Assembly: GCA_937907425.1 (NCBI GenBank) | Contig: CALCIE010000027.1 | Coordinates: forward strand, 1 to 19,030 | Source of the DNA: ZC4RG42 sp003242425 | GTDB taxonomy: Bacteria > Pseudomonadota > Gammaproteobacteria > Burkholderiales > SG8-39 | Direction: 5' to 3' | DNA: 19,030 nt | Shown here: positions 5,737 to 14,868 of the stretch, piece by piece | Numbering within the stretch: the first letter of the stretch is position 1 | Layout: every line of letters starts with the position of its first letter | The notes under the pieces: generated by a model | Seen by the model: only the letters and a program-made list of their open reading frames with translations | Database searches by the model: none | Told to the model about the DNA's origin: nothing | Position numbers and translations under genes: made by a program

Positions 5737-5778
5737 TATGATGCGCGCTTGCCGCTCCCACGGAGCGGCTTTTGCTTT
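5737..5778 (+). promoter_or_regulatory. -10-like box followed by intrinsic terminator/attenuator ahead of prfC
   Basis: TATGAT at 5737-5742 resembles a -10 box, with no good -35. Seven bases on, GCCGCTCC (5751-5758) pairs perfectly with GGAGCGGC (5762-5769) around CAC, followed by TTTTGCTTT, a complete rho-independent terminator shape. The prfC start is only 28 bases after the T tract, which leaves no room for another promoter, so prfC must be transcribed through it. It may end the wecB unit, attenuate prfC, or both. Confidence 0.5.
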
Positions 5779-5805
5779 ACGGACGATGAAACGAGGATTC
5801 TTGTG

Positions 5806-7413
5806 ATGGCTGACGGCTCGATCTCCGACGAAGTAGGGCGCAGACGGACCTTCGCCATCATCTCCCACCCCGACGCCGGCAAGACTACGCTGACCGAGAA
5901 GCTGCTGCTGTTCTCCGGCGCCATCCGCATCGCCGGCAGCGTGAAGGCGCGCAAGGCCGCGCGCTACGCCACGTCCGACTGGATGGAGATCGAGAAGCAG
6001 CGCGGGATTTCGGTCGCCAGTTCCGTGATGCAGATGGAGTACGGCAGCTGCATCCTCAATCTGCTCGACACGCCCGGCCACCAGGATTTCTCCGAAGACA
6101 CCTACCGCGTGCTCACCGCCGTGGACGCGGCGCTGATGGTGATCGACGCGGCGAACGGCGTCGAGGAACAGACGCGCCGCCTGTTGCAGGTCTGCCGCGC
6201 ACGCAACACGCCCATCATCACCTTCATCAACAAACTCGACCGCGAGGTGCGCGATCCCATCGACCTGATCGACGAGATCGAGCGCGAGCTCGGGATTCCG
6301 CCCATTCCCTTCACCTGGCCGGTCGGCATGGGCAAGAGCTTTGCCGGCGTGTTCGATGTGCAGCGCCGGCGCATGCGCGTCTTCACGCCGGGGCTCGACC
6401 GTCTGGGTGAGGAGGAACTGATCGAAGGCGCGGACAACTGCGCGGCGCGTTTCGGCGCGCAGTTCGAAGAGGCCTACGCCCAGCTCGAACTGGTCGCGGG
6501 CGCGGGCGAAAGCTTCGATCTGGAGCGTTTCCGCGCGGGGCGGCAGACGCCGGTGTTCTTCGGTTCGGCGATCAACAACTTCGGCGTGCAGGAGGTGCTG
6601 GACGCGCTGGTGGCGCTCGCTCCCGCACCCAAGGCGCGCGAGGCGATCGAGCGCGTGGTCGAACCGACCGAGCCGAAAGTGACGGGCGTGGTGTTCAAGA
6701 TCCAGGCCAACATGGACCCGGCGCACCGCGACCGCATCGCTTTCGTGCGCGTGTGCTCGGGCAAGTTCGAGCGCGGCATGCGGCTCGTCGTCACGCGCAC
6801 CGGCAAACCGGTGAAGACGAGCAGCGTGGTGACCTTCCTTTCGCAGCGGCGCGAGCTGCTGGACGACGCCTATGCGGGCGACATCATCGGCATTCCCAAT
6901 CACGGCCTGCTGCAACTGGGCGACACGCTCACCGAAGGCGAGAAGCTGCGTTACACCGGGTTGCCGTTCTTCGCGCCGGAGCTCTTCCGCACCGTGGAAG
7001 TGGCCGATCCGCTGCGCACCAAGCAGTTGCACACGGGTCTGCGGCAGTTGGGCGAGGAGGGCGCGATCCAGGTGTTCCGTCCGGTGACCGGCGGCGCGCT
7101 GCTGCTCGGCGCGATCGGCGAACTGCAGTTCGAAGTCGTGGCGCACCGGCTGGCGACCGAATACGGCGCGCAGGCGCGGCTGCTGCCGTCGAAGTACCGT
7201 TTCGCGCGCTGGGTGACGTGCAGAAACGCCGAGACGCTCAAGCGCTTCATCGAGGCCAACGCTCATCGTATGGCCTACGACGCGGCCGACGAGCCGGCGT
7301 TCCTCGCGGGCCACATGGCGGAGCTGCAGGTCGCGCAGGAACAGTGGCCGGACATCGTGTTCCACAACATGCGCGAACACGCCGGCCTGGTGCAGGAACG
7401 CGTCGCCGCCTAG
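5806..7413 (+). CDS. prfC: peptide chain release factor 3 (RF3)
   Basis: RF3 is the translational GTPase that removes RF1 or RF2 from the ribosome after peptide release. The 535-residue product has the full set of G motifs: P loop SHPDAGKTTLTEK (residues 20-32), switch II DTPGHQDFSEDTYR (88-101), NKLDR (142-146), and the RF3-typical EIEKQRGISV with ASSVMQM (61-77). The insert FTWPVGMGKSFAGVF and the C-terminal FEVVAHRLATEYG region set it apart from EF-G, and the length fits E. coli RF3 (529). The start is ATG 5806 with GAGG upstream; an in-frame GTG one codon earlier is an alternative. It converges on tamB with five bases between the stops. Confidence 0.97.
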   Translation: MADGSISDEVGRRRTFAIISHPDAGKTTLTEKLLLFSGAIRIAGSVKARKAARYATSDWMEIEKQRGISVASSVMQMEYGSCILNLLDTPGHQDFSEDTYRVLTAVDAALMVIDAANGVEEQTRRLLQVCRARNTPIITFINKLDREVRDPIDLIDEIERELGIPPIPFTWPVGMGKSFAGVFDVQRRRMRVFTPGLDRLGEEELIEGADNCAARFGAQFEEAYAQLELVAGAGESFDLERFRAGRQTPVFFGSAINNFGVQEVLDALVALAPAPKAREAIERVVEPTEPKVTGVVFKIQANMDPAHRDRIAFVRVCSGKFERGMRLVVTRTGKPVKTSSVVTFLSQRRELLDDAYAGDIIGIPNHGLLQLGDTLTEGEKLRYTGLPFFAPELFRTVEVADPLRTKQLHTGLRQLGEEGAIQVFRPVTGGALLLGAIGELQFEVVAHRLATEYGAQARLLPSKYRFARWVTCRNAETLKRFIEANAHRMAYDAADEPAFLAGHMAELQVAQEQWPDIVFHNMREHAGLVQERVAA

Positions 7414-7418
7414 CGCGC

Positions 7419-10400
7419 TCAATCGAAGGCGACGCGGTAGAACAGGCCCAGTCCGCTCACGGTGCCCGTTTCCACCCGCGCCGACCAGCGCCGGCTGAGC
7501 GAATAGTCGAGCTTCACCAGGCTTTGCGCGAGCCCGATGCCCTGCTCGAAGCTGATGTAGATGCGGTCGGAGAAGCGCTTGCCGAGCGCCACGACGTTGC
7601 CGCTCAACTGGCCGCTGCCGCGCAGGCTGAGATCGTCCAGTCCCAGTTTCTGCGCGATGCGCTGGTTGAAGCCCACGCTGTCGCCGCGGCCGAAGAGCGT
7701 GCCGGCCGCGGCCTGCAGGAGCGCGAGATCCGCGCCCTGGGCATCGCCCGGCGCGCGGCCCAACACCAGCCACGACAGTTTCTCCCCTTCCGATACCGGC
7801 GGCTCCGACACCAGTTGCACCTGCGGCGACTGCACCGTGCCGGTGATTTTCACGCCCACTTCCACTGCCTGGTTGCGCTGCCAGGCGGCGATGTCGAGCG
7901 TGGGGTTGTCGATCGGGCCGTCGAAGATCAGCCGGCCCTGTTCCACTTCCAGCCTTTTGCCGTAGGCGAGGAAGCGCGCGCGTTCGGCGTTGATGCGCCC
8001 TTCGGCGCGCAGGTGGTCGGACTCGTCGGTGTACAGCCTCACCCGGCCGCCGAGGTAGCCCTGGTAGCCGTAGGCGTAGAGCTGGAAGTTCTGGCCGAGC
8101 GCAAGGCGCAGATCGAGCTGCACGGGCAATTCGGCTTCGCCCGCGGATTTGCGCACCCTGGGCGCCTCGCCGACGATCACCACGTCGTCGCCCAGTTCGG
8201 GCAGCGCGTCGTCGCCCAGTTCGAAATAGCCCCGGTCGGCGCGCAGCTCGCCCGCCAGCGCGAGCTTGCCGTCTTCGACGCGCACGTTGCCGTCGCCGCT
8301 CAGGACGAGGCGCATGTCGGGGCGGTTCATGGCGGCGAAACGCTCGGCATGCCAGGTGAGCGCGGTACCGCCGTCGGCGATGCGCAGCGGCGTGCGCCCG
8401 CTCATGCTGAAACGGCCGTCGCCCGCGTACAGCACGAGCTCGTTCAACTGCAGCACGTCGCCTTCGAGCTCCGCGCGCAACTGTCCGCGCTGCCAGTACA
8501 CGCCGTAGGGCGGCACGTCGATGGCGAGCGCGTCGCCCGCGATGCGGCCGCGCAGCAGCGGCGCGCGCAATGTGCCGGTGCCGCGCACGTCGGCCTGCAG
8601 GCGGCCGTCGATGCGGCCCGTGGTGGCGAACAGCGCCGAGAACGGCCGCAGGCTCGCCACTTCGACCTGCGCGTTCAGATCGAGCGGCGCGTCCGCGGTG
8701 AGCCGCCGGCCTGCGGCGGTATCGACCGGATCGAGTCTCGCGCGTACGCCGGCGTTGGCGATGGCGGAACGCAGTTCCAGCTCGGCGCGCATCGCGTCGT
8801 TGTCGAAGCGGGCGCGCAAGACGAGCCGCTCCATGCCCATGGCCACGGCCGGGCCGCCCAGCAGCGTCACGTCGCCCGCCGCGCGCCATACGTCCACACG
8901 GCCGGAGAGCTGCGGATCGGATTGCAACTGCCACTCGGCGTCGAGCAGCAGGTCGGTCCGCACCTGATCGCGCAACCCGGCGGCGAGCAGGAACCAGGTC
9001 GCGGGCAGCCGGCTGAATTCGCCGCTCGTCTGCAGTTTGGCGTTCGCCCACTCGGCGTTGCGGATCAACAGCCGGCCGTCGCCGAGCGCGGCTTCCAGAC
9101 GGCCGAGCGTCACCGCATCCGGCCTGACCTGCAGCGGCGCGGGCGCGGCGAGCGCAAGGGGATAAGAGCCGCGATTGCGCAAGTCCTCGATGCGACCGGT
9201 CCAGCCGTCGTTCCAGCCGCCGGCGAGCCGCATACTGAGATCGAGGTCCTGCGCCTTTGCGCCGAGCGCTGCGGTGTGCGCGGCGAGCGTGCCGGTCAGC
9301 TTCGCGTTCAGGCGCGAGAGCGCGATATCGCCTGCGCGCAGGGCATCGGCGACGAGATCGAGTTCCAGCGGCGCATCGGCATCCAGCCCTGCGCGGCCGC
9401 TCGCCTCGATGCTGCGTGCGGTGACATCGCCCGGGACGCGCAGCGCCTGTGCGCGGATGCTGTAACGCAGCCGCGGTTTGTCCCATTCGCCGTTCAGCGC
9501 GCCGTTCGCCGAGAGGCTGCCGCCCAGGCGCGGATCGAGCTGCGCGAGCTGTGGGGCTTCCAGCGACCAGTCGAGCGTGTCGTCGCGCCGGCCGTACGCC
9601 CCTTCGGCCTGCGCCCGCGCGCGGCCCCAGCGCAGTTGCGCGTCCACTTGGGAGATGCGGTTCGTTTCGATGCGCGCCTGGCCGCGGCTCGCGAGCGCCT
9701 GTCCGCGCAGGCGGCTGTTGTCGATGCGCCACTGTGCGAGGATTCGGCGTCGCTTTTCTTCCAGATCGCCCCGGGCCTCGACCGTGCCGTTGATGTCGCC
9801 GGCCGGATAGTCGCCGAAGCGCGCCGGATCGAAACGGCGGAAGCGCAAGCTCGCGCTGAAGGGCATCGGACCGTTCAGGGAGAGTTCGCCGCTGCCGTCC
9901 AGTTCGCCGCCGCCGGCGCGGGCGTTGAGCTTGCGCAGCTCGACGCGGTCGCCTTCGCGCGACACGTCGGCGTCCAGACGTACGTCGTCCTGCTCGAGCG
10001 TGACGCGCAAAGTCTGGATCGTTGCCGTCGCTTCCGCTTCGACGGGGCCGGCAAGCGCGGTTTCGCGCAGGCTGGAATGGAGCGCGCGCAGATTGAGCGC
10101 TTCCACCCGGACCGCGATCGCGCTGCGTGCCGGACTCGCTTCCGCGTTGCCGCTCATACGGCCGCCCGAACCGAGATCCGCGCGCAGGTCGCCCAGACGC
10201 AGCGTCGCGAAATCCGTCGCGAACGCGCTTTGCAGTCGCGCGAGCGGAATGCGTTGCCGGTCTACCGGTCCCGGCTGTCCGTTGCGCAGATCCAGCGTGC
10301 CTTGCAGGCCGTTTCCGGAGGCGCAGCCCTTGGCGTCCAGCGCGAGCGCGGTGTGCGGCCACGTCTCCTGCAGGCGTTGCAGGTCGACGGTGCGGGCTTC

Positions 10401-11198
10401 CAGATCGAGGGCCTGCAGCCATTGTTCGCTGCGCGGCGCGAGGGTCGAACGGGCGCGCAGGCTCATGCCGTCCGCATCCGCCGAGAGCGAGGCATCGAGC
10501 CGGTTCAGCGTGCCGTTGAGCTGCACGCGTACCGCGAGCGGAAGATCCGCGCGCACGAAGGGCAGCTCGGCGCCGGCGCGGTCGTAATGCAGATCGAACG
10601 CCAGCGGAAAGGGCGCGCGCGTGCCGATGCTGCCGCTTGCCGCGAGGGCGCCGTAGGCGGTGCGCATGCCGAAGCGGCTGAGCGTATGCGCGCGCACGCC
10701 GCCGCGATAGCGCGCGTACAGATCGGTGATGCGTTCGCGGTGTCCGCTCGCTTCGTGGGTGAAGAGCAGTTCGTCGATGCGCGCTTCGCGCACGCGCAGG
10801 CCGATGGGCAGGCCGATGTGCTGCGGCGGTCCGCTTTCCGTTTTCTGCGCGCCGGCTTTGAGCAGCACGTCGAGCCGGGCGATGCGCAGGCGGTGCACGT
10901 ACAGCCGCCCGAACACCGCGCGCACGAGATCGGCGCGCAGGCTGAGCGTCGCCGCTTCGACGCGTACGCCGTCGTCCTCGTAGCGCAGCGCCTCCAGTTC
11001 CAGGCCGCCGAGCAGCGTGCCGCGCGGTTCGACGAGCTGCAGGCGGTCGCCGAGCAGGTCCTGGGCGCGCGCCAGCGCCCAGCGCGTGCCGCCTTCCGTG
11101 GCGGTGACCCACCACAGCGCGGCCGCGGTCAGTACGAGCAGCGCGAGCAGCACCGCGAAGACGATGCCCAGAGCTTTGGCGATGCGCTTGGCGTTCAG
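7419..11198 (-). CDS. tamB: translocation and assembly module protein TamB
   Basis: TamB spans the periplasm from an inner-membrane anchor to TamA and moves lipids or assists outer-membrane protein assembly. The product is about 1260 residues, against 1259 in E. coli. After an N-terminal anchor (IVFAVLLALLVLTAAALWWV) comes a long repetitive beta-strand body (AsmA-like beta-taco groove) and the C-terminal TamB domain with GGRVRLYTDESDHLRAEGRI, GRLIFDGPIDNPTLDIAAWQ and an aromatic end GLFYRVAFD. Allowing only ATG, GTG or TTG the start would be GTG 11153, inside the anchor. I prefer CTG 11196-11198, which overlaps the tamA stop, has GGTGGGG upstream and yields (M)NAKRIAKAL before the anchor. The pairing with tamA confirms identity. 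Confidence 0.93.
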   Translation of the reverse strand: MNAKRIAKALGIVFAVLLALLVLTAAALWWVTATEGGTRWALARAQDLLGDRLQLVEPRGTLLGGLELEALRYEDDGVRVEAATLSLRADLVRAVFGRLYVHRLRIARLDVLLKAGAQKTESGPPQHIGLPIGLRVREARIDELLFTHEASGHRERITDLYARYRGGVRAHTLSRFGMRTAYGALAASGSIGTRAPFPLAFDLHYDRAGAELPFVRADLPLAVRVQLNGTLNRLDASLSADADGMSLRARSTLAPRSEQWLQALDLEARTVDLQRLQETWPHTALALDAKGCASGNGLQGTLDLRNGQPGPVDRQRIPLARLQSAFATDFATLRLGDLRADLGSGGRMSGNAEASPARSAIAVRVEALNLRALHSSLRETALAGPVEAEATATIQTLRVTLEQDDVRLDADVSREGDRVELRKLNARAGGGELDGSGELSLNGPMPFSASLRFRRFDPARFGDYPAGDINGTVEARGDLEEKRRRILAQWRIDNSRLRGQALASRGQARIETNRISQVDAQLRWGRARAQAEGAYGRRDDTLDWSLEAPQLAQLDPRLGGSLSANGALNGEWDKPRLRYSIRAQALRVPGDVTARSIEASGRAGLDADAPLELDLVADALRAGDIALSRLNAKLTGTLAAHTAALGAKAQDLDLSMRLAGGWNDGWTGRIEDLRNRGSYPLALAAPAPLQVRPDAVTLGRLEAALGDGRLLIRNAEWANAKLQTSGEFSRLPATWFLLAAGLRDQVRTDLLLDAEWQLQSDPQLSGRVDVWRAAGDVTLLGGPAVAMGMERLVLRARFDNDAMRAELELRSAIANAGVRARLDPVDTAAGRRLTADAPLDLNAQVEVASLRPFSALFATTGRIDGRLQADVRGTGTLRAPLLRGRIAGDALAIDVPPYGVYWQRGQLRAELEGDVLQLNELVLYAGDGRFSMSGRTPLRIADGGTALTWHAERFAAMNRPDMRLVLSGDGNVRVEDGKLALAGELRADRGYFELGDDALPELGDDVVIVGEAPRVRKSAGEAELPVQLDLRLALGQNFQLYAYGYQGYLGGRVRLYTDESDHLRAEGRINAERARFLAYGKRLEVEQGRLIFDGPIDNPTLDIAAWQRNQAVEVGVKITGTVQSPQVQLVSEPPVSEGEKLSWLVLGRAPGDAQGADLALLQAAAGTLFGRGDSVGFNQRIAQKLGLDDLSLRGSGQLSGNVVALGKRFSDRIYISFEQGIGLAQSLVKLDYSLSRRWSARVETGTVSGLGLFYRVAFD

Positions 11199-13027
11199 AA
11201 GTTGTACCCCACCGAGAAATGCAGCCGGATTTCGCCCGTGCGTTCACCGTAGGCGACGTCGGCGCGCAACGGACCGATCGGACTGCGGAAGCGTACGCCG
11301 ACGCCGTAACCGACCGCGGGATCGTAATCGCGGCGCGAATCGGCGGCGTCGCCCGCGTCGACGAAGGCGGCCAGCCCCAGCGATTCGTTCAGCCAGTGCG
11401 TGTACTCGATACTGCCGATGGCGAGAAAGCGCCCGCCGACCGTCGCGCCTTCGATGTCCACGCCCAGGCTCTCGAAGGCGTAGCCGCGCACGGTCTGGTC
11501 GCCGCCGGTGCGGAACAGGAAGGTCGAGGGAATGCCTTTGCGCGCGCCGGAAAGCACCAGACCCAGCTCGCCGCGGAAAGTGAGATCGACGTTGCGGCCG
11601 AGCGGGTAGAAGGCGGTGAGCGAAGCGGTGCCGCGCAGGAAGGTCCGCGTGGACAGTCCCGCCGGCGCGCCGCCGATGCTCACTGTGCCGAGATAGCCGC
11701 GCCGCGGCGAGACGAGATCGTCGGTATTGCGGAAGGCGTGGCGGTAGCCGAAGAACACCGCGTGCACGTGGTCGGTGATTTCGCCGGCGATAATCTGTTC
11801 CTCGATGTGGCCGGAGACGTAGAACGAGGATGGCGTGCGGTACAGCCCCCAGTTGTGCGCCAGGCCCGCGGACAGCTCGCGCGTTTCCTCGTCCTGGATG
11901 TCGGTACGGCGCAGGCTGACGAACAGGTTCTCCCAGCTCGCGTCCGAATGCGGCGGCGAATCGAAATCCACGCGCGCCGATTGCGCCAGCGATTCCAGCC
12001 GCAGGTCGGCGCGCAGCCGCCAGGCGGCGTCGAACATGTCCATGTGGCTGTAGGTGAGCTGGGCGCGGTAGCGGGTGTCGGTGCTGTAGCCCACACCCGC
12101 TTCGAAACGCTGACGGCGGTTCTCGATCACGTTGACGTATACGGGCGCGGCCGCGGCCTTGTTCACGTCGTCGTCCACCGCGATCTGCGCGCTGGAGAAA
12201 TACCCGCTTTCCAGCAGGCGGCGCTGGTAGATCGCGAGCTTCTCGGCCGAATAGGGCTCGCCGCGCCGCATGGGGCTGAAGTTCTCGACGATGCGCGCCG
12301 GGTAGCGCCGCGACCCGGAAGCCTTCACCTCGCCGAAATGGAACACCGGCCCGCTGTCGATCTCCACGCGCAGCGTCGCGCTGTCGGCTTCGGGATCGAT
12401 CAGCGCTTCGCTCGCGCGGATGCGGGCGCCGGCATAGCGACCCGAGGACAAGGCGGTGAGGGCGTTGCGCTTGGAGGCGTCCCAGTCTTCCTGACGGAAG
12501 GGCTGGCCGGGCGCGAGGCTCCAGTTCGCCCGCGCGTTGGCGAGCAGCGGTGCCGCTTCGGGGTCTTCGGTGGCGGGGCCGTGAAAGGCGAGATCGACCT
12601 CGCGCACGATCACGCGCGGGCCGGGATCGACTTCGATGCGCACGGTCCACGGCTCGGTCTGCTCGTCGATGCGGGCTTCGATCCTGGGCCTGAAGTAGCC
12701 TTCGGTGGCGACCGCGCGGCGCGTCTGCTGCACGGCCTCGTCGACGAGGCGCTCAAGCAGTTCGCGGCTCATCTGCGGGTCGTCCTGCCAGCGCACCAGG
12801 CTGAGGCCGCTTTGCAGCATGCCTGCGAGCGGCGCCGGCGCCTGCACTTCGACGCGATAGCGCACGCCGGCGGCCCGGCTTTCCTCGGCCGCCGACTGGG
12901 CCCATGCGGGCAGCCCTGCCGGCATGCCGGCCAGCATGAACGCGATCAGGCGGACGTGGAACGGAACGGAGTTGAACGACTTGGGAAAACGCAACGGGCG
13001 GTGCTCGCGCTGGAACTTTCGCGACAT
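11195..13027 (-). CDS. tamA: translocation and assembly module protein TamA (Omp85 family)
   Basis: TamA is the outer-membrane Omp85 partner of TamB. The 610-residue product has a basic N terminus and a hydrophobic stretch ending AWA near residue 43, a signal peptide that is long if the first ATG is used; Met31 would leave too short a basic region. POTRA domains follow (about residues 55-270; for example PRVIVREVDLAFHGPA and FHFGEVKASGSRRYPA), then the 16-strand barrel with GVGYSTDTRYRAQL, the RTGGDQTVRGYAFESLG motif that carries the conserved VRGY of the Omp85 lid loop, and the C-terminal beta signal ending VGYNF. E. coli TamA has 577 residues. The stop overlaps the probable tamB start, so the two are translationally coupled. 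No clear ribosome site was seen at 13027. Confidence 0.95.
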   Translation of the reverse strand: MSRKFQREHRPLRFPKSFNSVPFHVRLIAFMLAGMPAGLPAWAQSAAEESRAAGVRYRVEVQAPAPLAGMLQSGLSLVRWQDDPQMSRELLERLVDEAVQQTRRAVATEGYFRPRIEARIDEQTEPWTVRIEVDPGPRVIVREVDLAFHGPATEDPEAAPLLANARANWSLAPGQPFRQEDWDASKRNALTALSSGRYAGARIRASEALIDPEADSATLRVEIDSGPVFHFGEVKASGSRRYPARIVENFSPMRRGEPYSAEKLAIYQRRLLESGYFSSAQIAVDDDVNKAAAAPVYVNVIENRRQRFEAGVGYSTDTRYRAQLTYSHMDMFDAAWRLRADLRLESLAQSARVDFDSPPHSDASWENLFVSLRRTDIQDEETRELSAGLAHNWGLYRTPSSFYVSGHIEEQIIAGEITDHVHAVFFGYRHAFRNTDDLVSPRRGYLGTVSIGGAPAGLSTRTFLRGTASLTAFYPLGRNVDLTFRGELGLVLSGARKGIPSTFLFRTGGDQTVRGYAFESLGVDIEGATVGGRFLAIGSIEYTHWLNESLGLAAFVDAGDAADSRRDYDPAVGYGVGVRFRSPIGPLRADVAYGERTGEIRLHFSVGYNF

Positions 13028-13089
13028 TCTATGCCGGCATCCGGCACAGCGGCCGCACCGGCCGCCCGCGGTTGCGCGAGCACCGTTTT

Positions 13090-13118
13090 CACCCGGGTCC
13101 GTTGTCCGGGCCCGGGTG
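13090..13118 (-). terminator. GC-rich hairpin between the response regulator gene and tamA, possible terminator
   Basis: CACCCGGG (13090-13097) pairs perfectly with CCCGGGTG (13111-13118), five bases beyond the response regulator stop. The minus strand then reads AAAACGG, so there is no T tract; factor-independent termination is doubtful. Confidence 0.4.
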
Positions 13119-13123
13119 CGCTT

Positions 13124-13804
13124 TCAGAACGGCCGCAGCGAGCTGTAGTTGGCGAAATGCGAAGTGCGCTGCGGCGGCAGCATGCCGTTGCAGGCCGGCA
13201 GTTTGCGGATGCTTTCGGTCAGCACGACCAGTTCGGCCACGGATTGCACTTCCAGCTTGTGCATGACGCGTGCGCGGTGTGCCTTGATGGTCCGTTCGGT
13301 GGTGCCCAGCTCGGCGGCGATCTGCTTGTTGCGCAATCCGCGCACGAGAGCGTTCAGCACTTCGCGTTCGCGCCGCGTGAGCCGCTGATAGCGGCCCAGT
13401 TTGGAGGCGGTGGACTCGGCGTCGAGACGGATCGCTTCGCTGCGCGCGATCGCCCGTTCCACGGCCGCGAGCAGTTCCTCGCTCGACACCGGTTTGATGA
13501 GGAAATCCTCCGCCCCGGCCTTGATGGCCGCGACCGCCGTGCGCGTGTCGGCGTGCGCGGTCACGAAAACGATGGGCACCATGCTCATGCGGCGCTGCAT
13601 CTCTGCCTGCAGTTCCAGTCCGCTGGTGCCCGCCATGCGCACGTCGAGCAGCAGGCAGTCGGCTTTGCTGAGGTCGGCGCGCAGCAAAGCCTCGGCCGAA
13701 TCGAACAGCAGTACGTCGTAGTCCAGTACCCGCAGCAGCCGGGCGACGGCGTTGCGGAAGGATTCGTCGTCGTCGACGACATAGACGGTTTTGCGCGGGT
13801 TCAT
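13124..13804 (-). CDS. FixJ/NarL-type response regulator
   Basis: This 226-residue DNA-binding regulator is phosphorylated by the kinase encoded just upstream. The receiver domain (residues 5-120) has the acidic cluster Asp11-Asp13, phosphoacceptor Asp54 in CLLLDVRM, Thr82 in VFVTAHAD and Lys104 in LIKPVSS; the KP pair and TAHAD pattern are typical of FixJ. The LuxR-type helix-turn-helix covers about 141-200 (LTRREREVLNALVRGLRNKQ, then IAAELGTTERTIKAHRARVM). A short Ser/Pro-containing tail ends in SSLRPF. The start is ATG 13802-13804 with a perfect AAGGAGG upstream, overlapping the kinase stop by ATGA. Target genes cannot be read from the sequence. Confidence 0.95.
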   Translation of the reverse strand: MNPRKTVYVVDDDESFRNAVARLLRVLDYDVLLFDSAEALLRADLSKADCLLLDVRMAGTSGLELQAEMQRRMSMVPIVFVTAHADTRTAVAAIKAGAEDFLIKPVSSEELLAAVERAIARSEAIRLDAESTASKLGRYQRLTRREREVLNALVRGLRNKQIAAELGTTERTIKAHRARVMHKLEVQSVAELVVLTESIRKLPACNGMLPPQRTSHFANYSSLRPF

Positions 13805-14868
13805 GGTTCCTCCTTGGTGATCGGCAATTCCAGTGCGAGTTGTGCACCGCCGAGGCAGGAACGCGAGGCGTAAAGGCGGCCGCCGTGCGCCTCGACGATG
13901 CGCCTCGACACGGCCAACCCCATGCCGGTCCCCTGCCTCTTGGTGGTGTAGAAAGGTTCGAAGATGTGCGCCCGGGCGTGCTCCGGAATGCCGATGCCCG
14001 AGTCGCTGACGGCGATGCGGATGCTGCGGCCTTCGCCCGTCTGGGTGGTCAGCATGACGCGGCGGAACTCGCTGCCGGCCGCGACGGCTTCCATCGCGTT
14101 GCGCACCAGGTTGAGGACCACCTGCTGCAGCTGCACACGGTCGCCGTGGATGTGCGGCAGCGCGGGATCCAGAGCAAGCGCGAGCTCGATGTCGCGTTCG
14201 GCGGCTTCGCCGCGGATCATGTCGGCGACCTTGGTCACCAGCGCGTTGAAATCCACTTTCTCGGCGACGGGGCCGCTGCCGCGATAGAGCGCCGCGATGC
14301 GGCGGATCACGGCGGTGGCGCGCTTGTCGTCCTGGATGATGTCGTGCAGCGCCTTGCGGACGTCGTCCACGCGCGGCGGGCGGCGCTCGAGCAGCATCAA
14401 CGCCGCTTCCGCGTTGGAGAGGATCGCGGCGAGCGGCTGACGGAGCTCGTGCGCGATCGCGGCCGACATTTCGTCCGTGGCGACGGCGGATTCGAGTTCG
14501 CGCTCGGTGCGCCGGCGACGGCGGCGTTCCCAAAGGAACAGAGCGAGCAGCGCCGCGAGCAGCAGGACGACGGCCAGCACGGCGAGAACGAGATGCGGCG
14601 AGACGGCCGTGCCGGCTTCGGTACGGCAGGCGGTGCCTTGTCTCTGCGGCCCGAGCCGCAGGGTGTGCAGCGAATCGGCGGGACGGAGCCCGAGGACCGG
14701 AACCGGCTCGCACGGCGGATACCGGCTGATGCCGCCTGCCGCCCAGGCGGACCCGGGCGACCACAGCGCACCGCACAGTGCGCAGAAGGCGAACAGGGCA
14801 GCGGTGAATTTCGGCGCGGCGTTCCGGGCGCGGAGAGGGAACGGGTGTGGGTCGCTCAACGGACTCAC
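13801..14868 (-). CDS. membrane sensor histidine kinase with short periplasmic domain
   Basis: The 355-residue kinase has a signal-like hydrophobic stretch (residues 21-44, ending GSAWA), a periplasmic segment of about 48 residues with Cys53 and Cys81, a transmembrane helix (92-113), a basic stop (ERRRRRR), then the dimerisation/phosphorylation domain with His140 in AIAHELRQPLAAI and the ATPase domain with N box NLVRNAMEA, G1 DSGIGI, F box FEPFYTTK and G2 GTGMGLAVS. The HELRQPL form is that of FixL/DctB-like kinases, but no PAS domain is present. The start is GTG 14866-14868 with GGGAGG seven bases upstream. It overlaps its response regulator by four bases. What it senses is unknown; a disulfide between the two cysteines is possible. 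Confidence 0.93.
   Translation of the reverse strand: MSPLSDPHPFPLRARNAAPKFTAALFAFCALCGALWSPGSAWAAGGISRYPPCEPVPVLGLRPADSLHTLRLGPQRQGTACRTEAGTAVSPHLVLAVLAVVLLLAALLALFLWERRRRRRTERELESAVATDEMSAAIAHELRQPLAAILSNAEAALMLLERRPPRVDDVRKALHDIIQDDKRATAVIRRIAALYRGSGPVAEKVDFNALVTKVADMIRGEAAERDIELALALDPALPHIHGDRVQLQQVVLNLVRNAMEAVAAGSEFRRVMLTTQTGEGRSIRIAVSDSGIGIPEHARAHIFEPFYTTKRQGTGMGLAVSRRIVEAHGGRLYASRSCLGGAQLALELPITKEEP

Noticed and set aside
5731..11247. Very long open frame on the minus strand (about 1838 codons) and another on the plus strand at 6753-11252 (about 1499 codons), overlapping prfC and tamB
   Set aside because: Both are Arg/Ala/Gly-rich shadow frames caused by high GC third-position bias opposite or beside real genes; they have no recognisable domains.
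11219..13873. 884-codon open frame antisense to tamA
   Set aside because: It is a shadow of tamA and of the response regulator gene; no domain is recognisable in it.
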